Shown in pieces: positions 1 to 10,230 of a stretch of 64,000 bases of DNA. Where the stretch lies: NCBI GenBank assembly GCA_021613375.1, contig CM038703.1:17291694-17355693 (forward strand), given 5' to 3'. Positions within the stretch are counted from its first letter, which is position 1, and each line of letters opens with the position of its first letter. The translations under genes and the position numbers were made by a program. This DNA comes from Megaleporinus macrocephalus (lineage: Eukaryota; Chordata; Actinopteri; Characiformes; Anostomidae). The notes beneath the pieces are model-generated. The model was not told the DNA's origin. It saw nothing but the letters and a program-made list of their open reading frames with translations, and ran no database searches.

Positions 1-139
1 GTCTTGATGTGAGGCGACAGTGCTAATTACTACACCACCGCTGCATGATCAATCCTGCCAGAGGAACTCCAACTTTCATAAGAAATTATATTGTTAAAGT
101 ATATAAAAGGCCCGATTCTCTACATCATCCTTGGATTGA

Positions 140-1265
140 CTGAGAAATCATTATTTTTCATAAAATCAACTGTTCCACAATTATTGGCACTTCTAACAAT
201 TACTAGAAAATAAATGTAATTAAAGCCTTTCTGTCAGTTTAAAAAAAAATTGATCAGAGTATCTAGGAACATTAGTAATTTATCACTTCCTGTTTCCCTG
301 GGGTATAATATGACATGACACAGAGGCCAATTTCTCTTATCCACTCTTCAACATGGGAAAGACAAAAGAACACACCATTCAAGTAAGGCAGATGTGTGTC
401 GACCTTCGGCTACACCTGCCCATATCCACAGTCAGAGGAACAATCAAGAAGTTTAAAACAGCTGGAACATGGCAAACAAGCCTGGACGAGGAGGCGAGTG
501 TATCTTGCCACCATGCACAGTGAGGAGGACGGTAAGAGAAGTAAAACATTCAAAGCTCACTGTTAGAGAATTGCATAGCAGTAGCATCTTGAGGTCACAA
601 AGTCTCCATAACAACCATCAGCCTCTACCTACATGCCAACAAGCTGTTTGGGAGGCATGCATGGAAAAAGCCTTTTTTTTCACTCACGAGCATAAACGTA
701 AACGTCTGGAGTTTACCAAGCGGCACTGCGACTTTAATTGGGACTGTGTGCTTTGGTTAGATGAGACCAAGGTAGAGCTGTTTGGCAACAAACACTCTAA
801 GTGGGTCTGGAGTAACTAAAAAGATGAGTATGTGGAAAGGCACCTCATGCCCACAGTAAAGTATGGGGGAGGATCGGTGATGCTGTGGGCCTGTTTCTCT
901 TCCAAAGGCCCTGGGAACCTTGTTAGGTTGCATGGCATCATGAAGTCTTTGAAATACCAGGACATTTTAAAAACAAAATCTGGTGGCCTCTGCCCAAAAG
1001 CTGAAGATGGGTCGTCACAGGCCTCAAACAAATTGAAAACCTGTGGGGTGAGCTGAAGAGGAGAGTGCATAGGAGAGGACTCGATTTATAGAGATTGTGC
1101 AAAGAGGTATGGTCGAAGATCCCTCTCTCTGTATTCTCCCATCTCCTGAAATGTAATAGGAGAAGATTAAGTGCTGTCTTTTTGGCAAAAGAGGATTGTA
1201 CAAAGTATTAACATCAGGGGTGTAATAATTGTGGCACAGATGATTTCATGTAAAATATATATTTT
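140..1265 (+). mobile_element. Decayed Tc1/mariner transposon with inverted ends
   Basis: This is a cut-and-paste DNA transposon relic. The ends are imperfect inverted repeats: the left end has AAATCAACTGTTCCACAATT near 162-181, and the right end, read on the minus strand from about 1245, has AAATCATCTGTGCCACAATT. Between them is a broken Tc1-like transposase on the plus strand. At about 1.1 kb the copy is shorter than the usual 1.3-1.6 kb of an intact Tc1 element, consistent with internal deletion. The exact outer boundary and the TA target duplication could not be fixed by eye. Confidence 0.85.
353..1080 (+). pseudogene. Tc1-like transposase pseudogene
   Basis: The transposase would bind the element ends and cut through a DDE/D catalytic core. 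The N-terminus starts at the ATG at 353 (MGKTKEHTIQVRQMCVDL), shifts frame before 469, and continues at 469-819 with the Tc1 linker PGRGGECILPPCTVRR and the catalytic block VLWLDETKVELFGNK, which carries the second-box aspartate. A stop follows the VWSN at about 819. The reading then resumes with HLMPTVKYGGGSVMLWACFS at 841-900. The stretch expected to carry the third catalytic acidic residue (SPDLNPIE type) is largely deleted, with only ENLWGELKRR at about 1037-1066. Frameshifts, stops and this deletion make it inactive. Confidence 0.88.
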
Positions 1266-2508
1266 AATGTAACTTTAAGGCAGACCTAAACTGCTGACTT
1301 AGCTAAATGCTATTTATCACTCAGGAACTAAGTCTAACCAAGGTCAGTTCTCTCTACTGGGTTTGTTAGTGAGGTGTAGATGCTAACACTTCCATGATTA
1401 CTCAGAACTGCATTCTCATTGAAATACCATGTTTACTAAAATGTTATAGAACACTCTGCGTATATAAGCAAGTGTTTTTTCAGTATTATGGCTTGGTATA
1501 AAAGGTTTGTGTTTTGAGCTTTCTCATCTCAAAGCCTTCTCAGGGAGATGTGAGGAGTACTGGCTTCTCCTCTGGCCAAAGAACAAGTGCTCTCCTTGTG
1601 CTCCTCTGTTTGCTTGAGAAGGTGTTTTCTCACATAGCTGCATTTCACTGGCTGTCCTAGCAAATCACACCTCCCTCATAACTCCTTGTGTGTTTGTGTG
1701 TGTGAGAGAGAGAGAGAGAGACAGTGTGTGTAGCACTCGTAGCCCTGATTTCTTGCTGCGAGGGCAACTCAAGGACCCAGGCATGGAAATATTTCCTGTT
1801 TTCTGTATCAGCCGGCGCACAGGAAATGTTTGAGTCTGCCTGCTTTATTGGAAAATTAATTTGTCTCCCTTTCAAACCTTTTCCAGTCGCTCTGCTGGAC
1901 TTATTAAAACAACAGGTTGAGATAATATCACAGCCTATGTATCCAATTCAGTATGTTATAGCCGTTACATTTGATATTACTCATTATTATTATTATTGTT
2001 TCTGAATGTAACAGCACCTTTTCATGACTGCATCAATTTGCTATATTACATTGTATATTTATGACTGTGAGTTATAGAGATATTAAATAACTGACGCCAC
2101 AGTATCTGTGCTCATTCTCATTGGTCTGTTGGCCTGTAACCATAACTTTTTGACGTTAACCACACTGTGACCTAACAGTGTCATCATGTTCTTTCTGGCA
2201 AGTATCCCAAATGCTGCGAGAACAGTCTCTATCTGAAAAACGAAAATCTCATCTTACTGACATAAATGAGCACACGAAGCAAGTACAAATCTCAGAGGCT
2301 TTAAATGGTTGAGCAGAATAAGCTTGTATAACAGTATAACAGTGACCAGGTCAAGTCAAGCGCTAAGAGTTGATGGGAAACGTACAGTTCTCTTGTGTCT
2401 TCTTAATCATGAAAAGCTTCTAGTATATCAGAGAGAATGCAGCAAAAGTAAACTACGATTAGCTCAAAATAAGTCCATCTTGATCAACAGCAAAGTGAAA
2501 ACATGTTT
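1266..2508. other. Unassigned AT-rich stretch with a GT/GA microsatellite
   Basis: No gene or recognised transposon was seen. A compound simple repeat, imperfect (GT)n running into (GA)n, lies at about 1688-1733, and a TAT/ATT-rich run lies at 1979-2000. Short open frames here are unsupported. Confidence 0.5.
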
Positions 2509-2691
2509 TATATCATCACTGTCCAAAGAAAAACTAGTATCACCAAAATAGCCTTTACTTGTAATGTAAGTCAATGGAACCAGAAGCATGTTGGTTGGTC
2601 CATTCATGATAAAACTTTCACACAAAATTTGCTGCTGCTGCATTCAAAAAATGTAAAAAAAAGTTTTTTGCTTTGGACAGCGACGATATAT
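2509..2691 (+). mobile_element. Foldback MITE, family A, copy 1
   Basis: This non-autonomous element of about 180 bp has long inverted ends. It starts TATATCATCACTGTCCAAAG and finishes CTTTGGACAGCGACGATATA, which are reverse complements apart from a few changes. The core holds the family-typical words AATGTAAGTCAATGGAACC and GGTCCATTCATGATAAAACT. Ten full or partial copies occur in this window. The family is not one I can name; the TA at each edge would suit a Tc1/mariner-type mobiliser, but this is inference. Confidence 0.75.
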
Positions 2692-2907
2692 TAGTAAAGT
2701 AAAAAGTGAGAATTCCAGCAAACAAAGCTGGTACATCTGTGAACATCAAAGCCTGCTGACATACAACAGAATTAAAAACAACTCAGACCATGGCTGAGTA
2801 GATATGACTGCAATATCATGTCCAATCATGTGCCTGTCAGCTCGTCACATTCTCCATCCCCAAAGCCCCAAACAGTTCAACAGACATTTTCTTCACACAA
2901 ATTGTTA

Positions 2908-3560
2908 CACGACCTGGCCACTTTACTGGATACACTGCTTTGTATCTACAATCATTGTCCAGTTTATGGTCCACTAATCATATAAACCAATTGTTACAGT
3001 GGTCATTCTCAAATATGCAAAGTAAACAAAGATGCTGTTGCTGTTCTTAGAACAATGGCCCAACCATCCCAGAGTCCAGACCTCAACATCAGTGAAAAAT
3101 TGTCAAATACAAAGTTTCTTTTCTCCATGCTGAGAAAAAGATGTGTCGTTTTGAAGAAAGAAAAAAATCTGTGCAATTTTTTTTAGCCTTGTTTATCAAT
3201 GGTCAGACTCTCCCAGATCCAACAGGTCCACCACTGAGCAGGTCTTATTTGGAAAGCACATCGTTCTTAGCAAGATTCACAGTTACAATTAATATAAATA
3301 ATACAAAAGTGGTGATTTTTAATATGTCTATGTATTTGATTAACCATTTCCCAACCTTTCCTCATTATCTAACAATCACGTGTGCTGGTGATGTGATTTG
3401 TGATGGCAGGGGGGCTTTGAGCAGACATTTGGAAAACATTGGAAGATTTTGGATTCTTGGCACTGCGGTAACACTGATGTGGTGGTGGTGTGTTAGTGTG
3501 TTACGCTGGTACAAGTGGATCAGACACTGCGGTGCTACTGGAGTTTTTCAAGTTTTGCAG
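2908..3560 (+). mobile_element. Palindromic repeat family B, broken copy
   Basis: This matches a large palindromic repeat seen better at 34503-35065. Recognisable pieces are CCTGGCCACTTTACTGGATA (from about 2919), the block around CCACTGAGCAGGTCTTATTT (3230-3249) and the arm GGTGGTGGTGTGTTAGTGTG (3481-3500), which leads to GTGGATCAGACACTGCGGTG. The pieces are separated by foreign sequence: a Tc1 fragment at about 3037-3110 and an unexplained insert at about 3270-3450. The copy appears to have been split by later insertions. Confidence 0.6.
3037..3110 (+). pseudogene. Tc1-like transposase fragment, third DDE/D block
   Basis: One frame reads MAQPSQSPDLNISEKLS. The words QSPDLN followed by an acidic residue form the conserved third catalytic block of Tc1-like transposases (QSPDLNPIE). 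Only about 20 codons are recognisable, so this is a small stray piece and not a functional gene. Confidence 0.65.
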
Positions 3561-4320
3561 TACATTGCAGTCTAATTGCGTGCTGTTGTTCTTGTTCCCC
3601 TTCCTGCATTGTGCCAGTGCCTGCTAGGACTTTTTTATATACTTGGCACTGTTCAGATGTGGTATGCAGCAAGAATCGCAGATCCGTCTGGGTTGGGTAG
3701 TCATTGGACTGCAGAGCACTTCGCTCACATTTCTGGCAGCGAATGTATTGTTTTTAAATCACCTCTATATAAAGACACAGTCAAAAGCTTTAAGCAAAAA
3801 AAAAAAAAAAAGTCTGGCAGAAACTGTATTGCTAAATAACATGGGTGGCATTCCAGTGCCCAACTGGTTTTCCCTGAAGACCAGATATTCTTTGCTTTGT
3901 GTGGCTAGACTTGAGGAAGGTAAATGTAGGTTGATGTTGACATGTAGCTGTCAGTCTAATATTTTAAGCAGCTATTATTAATGCCTAAAATACATCCTGG
4001 GTATGGAGCAGATTTGATATATTTAACAGTATCTAAAGTGGGATGCTCCTTTGCTAAGCTTTCGGCAGGCTGGGTTCTGAAGGTGGGGATCAAAAGCTTG
4101 TTTCTGAAACACGTTCTATGGTAATGGTACTCTAAAAAGAGTGAGTTACCAAGAGTTTTTTCTTAAAAAACAAACAAAAACAACAACAAGAATAACTAAA
4201 CCCACATACACTTTATAGAAAAAATGCATGGACAAAGGTATGGACCTTCCTAGTTATTGAGTTCTGGTGTTTCAGCTACATCTGTTGCTAAAATATGTAT
4301 AGAATCAAGCACATAGCTGT
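3561..4320. other. Unassigned AT-rich stretch with poly(A) tract
   Basis: No gene was seen. A homopolymer A run lies at about 3797-3811 and an A/C-rich run at 4166-4195. The poly(A) could mark the end of a retroposed sequence, but nothing upstream of it was recognised. Confidence 0.4.
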
Positions 4321-4860
4321 GCGCTCTCCTTAGGCAAACACTGGCAGTCGTTCAGTGACTTTAAACATGGCACTGCCATAGAATGCCATTTATTCTCTCA
4401 CTACTCAAGTCAGAGTTCCAAACTGTCTCTGAAAGCCACATCAGCACATGAAGAGCACATAAAGGAGCTTCATGAAATGGGTTTCGGTGGCCGAGCAGTG
4501 GCACACAAGACAAGTATGCACAATGCCAACCATCAGCTGGTGGGTTATAAAGCATGCTGCCTCTGGACTCTGGAGCAGTAGAAACATGTCCTCTGGAGTG
4601 ATGAATCATGATTCACTATTTGGGTTTTGGGGTATTTGGGTACGCTACCTGTGTATGGAGGAACTCCAGTGACGTGCACAGAGCTCTGACCTCAACAGTT
4701 TTGGAATGAATTAGACCATTAGCTCAATAGCCATGCCGTCTAGTGCCTGACCTTTAAAAACATTAATTTGACTGAATGGGCACAAATTCCCACACTTGAA
4801 AAAAATCTTGTGGAAAGTTTTCCCAGAGGAGTGGAGGCTGTTATTGACACTAAGTTGATT
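4321..4860 (+). pseudogene. Tc1-like transposase relic, second subfamily, internally deleted
   Basis: A single plus-strand frame from about 4335 reads as a Tc1 transposase with in-frame stops. It contains DFKHGTAIECHL near the N-terminus, IKELHEMGFGGRAVAHK in the second helix-turn-helix region, and VLWSDES at the first catalytic aspartate block, with stops flanking the latter. The central part is deleted after about 4670. The C-terminal end resumes with the nucleotide words CAGAGCTCTGACCTCAACAG and CTTGTGGAAAGTTTTCCCAG (end at about 4829). This subfamily differs from the element at 140-1265. Confidence 0.8.
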
Positions 4861-5102
4861 TCGGGACATGATGTCCAGCAAGCTCATATAGGCACGATTA
4901 TATGCCCTGCTCCACTTCACGTAAAACATTAATCTGTTGATCTGGCACAAGACTTCTTTGCTTGCAAGCCCACTGTTAAGGAATGTGTCTGAACTCTTAT
5001 CTCTTATCACCTCGTACACCGCAGCAAGTAACAGCACTGCCAGGCTCCGATCTACTGCCCAGGCCATTTTGCTGAAAAAGAGAGAAAGAATGTTTCTGTT
5101 GT

Positions 5103-5119
5103 GGGGGGGGGGGGGGGGG
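5103..5119 (+). repeat. Homopolymer G tract
   Basis: Seventeen consecutive G residues followed by AAGG and further G-rich sequence. This is simple-sequence DNA with quadruplex potential. Confidence 0.9.
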
Positions 5120-5409
5120 AAGGTGGTGGAGGGGACGGCTAGACAAAAGTGGGTTATGAGGAGGCAGAAAAAAAGAAATGCTAAATGGTGGGGGACAAGC
5201 TATACCGCGAAAACCTCTCTAGGAACCCACCAACAACATGTGCTTTTTTAATTAATCACATTCCTCACATGAGGACAACGTTTTCAGGCCGTAATCTCTC
5301 CTTCGCCTGAAATGTCACAATGCTGGAACGATTACGGCGGCTTACATTCCCAGACTCCAATGAATCTGAAAGCCATTTCACACAAAATTACCTGAGACCC
5401 GGCTTTTGA

Positions 5410-5439
5410 GGGAGGGGGGGGGGGGTGGGGGGGGGGGGG
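5410..5439 (+). repeat. Homopolymer G tract, interrupted
   Basis: About 30 bases, nearly all G with single A and T interruptions, about 300 bp downstream of a similar tract. Quadruplex-capable simple sequence. Confidence 0.9.
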
Positions 5440-6373
5440 TGACTTGACATACTTGGTCTGCAAGAACAATAGTGTGCTAGTACTTACAGATTAAATTTTA
5501 AAAAGAGAGACGTGAGGACCCAACTACTCATGAATACACAGGACTTATTTTCTCTCTCGATGAAAATGAATAAGGACTACCGCATGACAAGAATTCCCTC
5601 ATGTAATAGATGACTCGTTATCACCTTCTGAGACAGCGCCGAATCAGACAGGAGGTGTTTCATAAACATGGACGGAGAGCGTCTCACAAACAGATGGTTT
5701 TCTGTTTTAGAACCAATAAAGTGTCACTAGCATTGCTCACTGATCTCCTTCACTACCAGCTCCTCTTCTACATGATTCTCGTAGATCAGTGGCCCATAAA
5801 TAACATGCACATGAGCATTTTGATGTGTTTGACATGCCTACGGAATCTGGTCCAATTTTCATTCATTTTCATTCAATTACATTCTAACCAATGAAGATGA
5901 TGAACCAACATGAAGTCAGTGATATCAAATTATGGGATCCAAAACTTTGTACACACTTCTTTAAATAGGGCGTCTCTGAGAGCATTGAAGCTGAAGCTGA
6001 AGCATAGCCAGAAAATAGCTGCTATGTTGGACTAGTTAGTGACAACAGCTTTAACCTACATGCTATTAGGCCAGGGATAGTATTTTATTTTGCATGGTAA
6101 CCTTTTTTTCTATGATATATATTACATCCTGAAATGTGTGGGCTTATAAACATTAGCAATGTAGTTTCATAAAACCAATATGCGCAATGATGCCTAACAA
6201 CATCTAGCAAACTCCCCCCGCAGAACAAGGCAATTCATGAAGCTATATCCAATAAAACCAGTCGAAGGCTATTACAATCTACTAATCATAAAAAGCCCTT
6301 TGCACATCAAATAAGAATATTTTCCTTAGCATCATCTCACCAGAGGTACAACTTTGGAAGTCATGGGGCACCT

Positions 6374-6570
6374 ATAGATTGTCACTGTCAAAAAAATAAA
6401 ACAAAATTTACAGGAGAGATCAAAAATGTTATTTACGTTCTTTATATTCTTTATTGTCAATGTAATTTAATATAAAGCGAGTTATTTTGGAGCTTTTCTG
6501 TTGATCCATTCGTCATGAAATTTTGACAAGATATAAAAAGCAATTGACGTTTATATGATGTAGAAAAGGT
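6374..6570 (+). mobile_element. Foldback MITE, family A, diverged copy 2
   Basis: The left end reads ATAGATTGTCACTGTCAAAA. The core words are TTACAGGAGAGATCAAAAAT, TTTTGGAGCTTTTCTGTTG and CCATTCGTCATGAAATTTT. The right inverted end is not preserved, so the copy is truncated on that side. Confidence 0.65.
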
Positions 6571-9500
6571 TTTGTCATCTAACAAGGAGACTGATGATCT
6601 ATATACCTTCAGCCACATTTACCACATTATCATCATGTCTGATTTGTCAAAATTGAAACACATTTGAATTTAGTGCAATGACAGTTCATTAATTGTTCAA
6701 CGTTGCTAGTCAGAGCTGTCTGTTCTTAAGATGTTCCATAATAATAAATGTGATGATAATAAACTTTTATGGCATAGGTCAACAAAAATAATGTGTTGAA
6801 AACGTTTTCATTTGTAGTGTACAGGCAGGGCAGGTTAGCATTCTCTCCTTTTGTTATATTAGTCACAGGCAATATAATATGGAAACATTTTACTATAATA
6901 AACAGTAAGTGGAAATATAGTTATATATAGAGTATAGACTTGATATATTGGGAAAAACTGTGAATGAAATGAAACACCAGTCATTTTTGGCTTTTATTAA
7001 AGTTTTAAAACATTTGGAAGAATTTGCAAATATCTAGTATATATATTTTATATATATTTGCAAATATCATACTAGATGTTTGCAAAGTCATTCTGAATGA
7101 AGTGATATGTGTCTATGAACTTATAATTTATACATGTAACGGACAGTTATCAAAAAATGTAAACACAAGTAAAAAGTTTGCCAAATGTTTTGGTCAAGTT
7201 TACTGTTTATCTTCATATATAAACCACTCCTTTAGCTTGTTATGGCAGTTTGAATTGCCATGCCCCCAAAATTACTTCAAAGAATTTCAGAAAGCGGCTA
7301 GAACTGTCCCCACCAGGGGACTACCTTGAGAAGACCAATAACTTCTTAATCTTTTTTAAAACTTTTATGTTGTCTTGTGGATGGTGGGACGTGTGCTTCT
7401 TAGCCCCTTAAAAACATTTTTTTAAATGTAAGAATGACACTAAAATTAAGAGGATTGAATTTGAGCATCATCTATGACTCCTGCATTAACTTCACACGCA
7501 CTGTACAAAATGATTCAGTTAAGCAAATGTAAAACATTGCCCATCTTTGACCATGAGCTCTCAAGCCCCACCTATATTTCTAGGTCATACAATCACTGCT
7601 TTGTAAACATTTTTTTTATATTTGCTCTGTTTACTAATGGATTTCAAATGTAAAACTCCAGTTATGGTGATAAAATGTGTCTGTTCCAGACACCCTGACA
7701 TGCTAAAGGACGCTGTCTTTATATTTTGCTTTTCCAAACAGAAATAAAACATGATATTGGAATAATGTTTAGGGTTAACACCAACAGTGTCTGCTCAGAA
7801 GTGAGTTGCTTTATTTGCTGGGTAGTTGATGAGCTAAACTCGCTGATTTATAGTTAGTCTATGCTGGACAATTAATATCACTGTTTATTTGAAATAGTTA
7901 TGAATACATAATGAAGGCTTTTACAATGCTGACTGTGAGGTACCTTCATTAAGTATACTATGCAAATTAGTAAATCAAAGCCAAGTCTAGTAGAGCAGCA
8001 GCACTGACAGTCTTTTTAGTGTGGGGCATTTTAATGGGAGTAATTTTTATTTTTTGAAATACTGGAAATACTGTTATAGCCTGTCTTGTAAAAGTAGGCT
8101 TAATTTAGTTAACTTATGTGTTTGTTGTGGTTGTTGGCTTGTTTGTTGCATTTTATTGCCAGCTGCAATAACAATGAAGCAGTCAGAATTATACACTATA
8201 CATTTGAAAGCAATTCTGTTTTAAAAAGTCAGTTTAGTCACTGTTACTTATTAACATATTGTGATATTTGTATTGGGCAGTAGTGTGATTTACAAGAATG
8301 ACTAGGGATATCTTAACATAATTCTAATAATACTACGGTGATTAAAAAAAAATCTGATAAAAGCCAATATGATATGATGTTGGTTCTGAATGCTGGTTGT
8401 TGTTTTAGTCAGAGTTTTATCATTTTGGTCCATGTGTTCTATTTTTCATTAAGCACCTCTCAGAGTCTCTGCATGGCCTTGCACTGCAACGACTGACTGA
8501 TAAAGTTAAGCAAGAAATATAGCATGCTAGACAGACCCCTGGATCAAGAATGCTAAAAAAGCAGCATTATATTGGAGAATTGAAGAATTTATGTTTTTCG
8601 TTCTTGGGGGTCCCCCTCCAGTTGCAGAACTTTTTTCACTTTCGCACTTCTGTCATTAATAGAAATACTTAAAGCCCCCCGCATGGACAGCTGTGCATGT
8701 GCTCGTTTTTGTTGCCAATCTAAAGTTAACAGAATCTGACTCTCCATCCTGTGCATACATGTCCCGCGATTTGTGCTGTTTCTATGTGTAAATAACCAAT
8801 ATGATGAGTCTAATCTATTTTGTTGGTTAATAGATTTATCTATTTTGGTATGATCCGCCTCCCGATTTTGCGTGTGCACATGAATGGGAGTCTAATTCTG
8901 CCAGTCGGAATCTTCCACGCCGGATTTGCCAACATCAGAAAAGAAAGAACCATGTCAACTTGCACAGAGGGGTTATATTAAAGGCTTACTTGGTGTGAGA
9001 ACTTTTTGCATGCTAGCCTGAAATGTGACTGAGGTAAGACAGGGATGACAGAGATAAGAAAACAACACATGACACCTTCTCTTTAATGACTAACATTGAC
9101 AGTGATGTAAACTCTGCTGTCAGATTTTCCTTGTTCTTATTAGCCATGAAACTAATGCTAGAGCTGGTCCTACCTGGTTGCCCTGTTTAATCCTCTAGCC
9201 TTGAAATAAAAAGATTACCTTCTTTTCATTTGGGCTTAATGTGTTAGAAGCATGCTCCACCTCAAAGCAGGTATGTATTCTAGAGTTCTCTAAAGAGGTC
9301 CTTTAAGACTGATCTTCTGCTCCATATATGCACTGACGCACATACATGCAAGAAAGTAACACTCAGAGTCACTGCTCTGCTGTAGATCAATAACACTGCA
9401 CTTTTCACCTTTCATTTCGTAAAAACAGGTACCCAAACAGCAAAGTACATTGGCCCAGTATATCTCACAGTGCTGGGGTTCAAGGCCAGATGACTGACTG

Positions 9501-10149
9501 GTCTGTAGGCAAAACAGACGAGCCATTTTGTAACCTGCTCTTTCACCAGAGAAACTTAAATATCCGTTCATAAACTCCTGGAGCCATAATTCCACATCAA
9601 ACAGCCATCCCACAGGAAAAACTGTGAACCACCACCCCCGAAAAAAAGAGAAATCAGAAGGAAAACAAGAGAGGGAGTAAACAAGACCATGTGCAGTCTA
9701 AAATTAAGCAAAATATTTACCCTCTAAATATACTCCACTTCGAGTTTACGAGTAACAATGTGCATCACACTTAATATAAAACTTCAAATACAGCCAGTGC
9801 TGTAAAAAATCCTCTTTCCACATCTGTTCTACTTTGGTATGCGTTCAGATAGGAAAATAAAGAAAATACAGGTAAACATATAACTTTCTACGCAGACTTG
9901 AATTAGAATTGGATTCCCAGCACATCAGATAACATGCACTATATGTTAAAAGCATAAAGGCAGTAAGCTAAAAAAAGAATTCCAAGTTGCAAATAAACAA
10001 CACAATACAACATGTCTACTGACATCTAATCTTGCAAGCCAGGATACCTGTTATCAGAGGGTCTGTTGCCCAAACATGACCAAGAACTGCCCATTTTGCC
10101 TATTGTGAAGCTGAGAAAAGAGGTTTCCCCCTTTTGGCGGGTACTTTAT
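6571..10149. other. Long unassigned AT-rich stretch
   Basis: I found no gene and no repeat family that I recognise, apart from a near-perfect inverted repeat at 7023-7086. The 107-codon minus-strand frame at 9290-9613 has no recognisable domain and no splice or promoter context, so it is not called as a gene. Confidence 0.4.
7023..7086. repeat. Inverted repeat / hairpin, 18-bp arms
   Basis: The left arm TTTGCAAATATCTAGTAT (7023-7040) and right arm ATACTAGATGTTTGCAAA (7069-7086) pair at 17 of 18 positions across an AT-only loop of 28 bases. It may be the remnant of a small foldback element or a cruciform-prone site. Confidence 0.85.
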
Positions 10150-10230
10150 TACTTTGCAGACCATTTACATGCATAAAAAGCTACATACTGAAGAAAAGGA
10201 AAGGAACAAAAAAGGATAATAGGACCCTTA
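10150..10230. mobile_element. MITE fragment related to the element at 45220-45702
   Basis: The words CATTTACATGCATAAAAAGC and GGATAATAGGACCC match, with changes, the right end of the element near 45702, which has CATTTACATGCACAAAAAGC and AAAGCATAATAGTTGCCC. Only the terminal 80 bp or so survives. Confidence 0.55.

Larger units (their letters stand above)
4861..6373. other. Unassigned stretch with two long G tracts
   Basis: No gene was recognised. Two homopolymer G tracts lie at about 5103-5119 and 5410-5439; either could form a G-quadruplex on the plus strand. Between them, about 5250-5400 is balanced, non-repetitive sequence with TTAATTAAT at its start, which looks like a candidate conserved noncoding element. 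Confidence 0.5.

Noticed and set aside
816..1070. Minus-strand frame of 84 codons
   Set aside because: It is the antisense shadow of the Tc1 transposase pseudogene on the plus strand.
9290..9613. Minus-strand frame of 107 codons
   Set aside because: No recognisable domain; this length is expected by chance in 64 kb.
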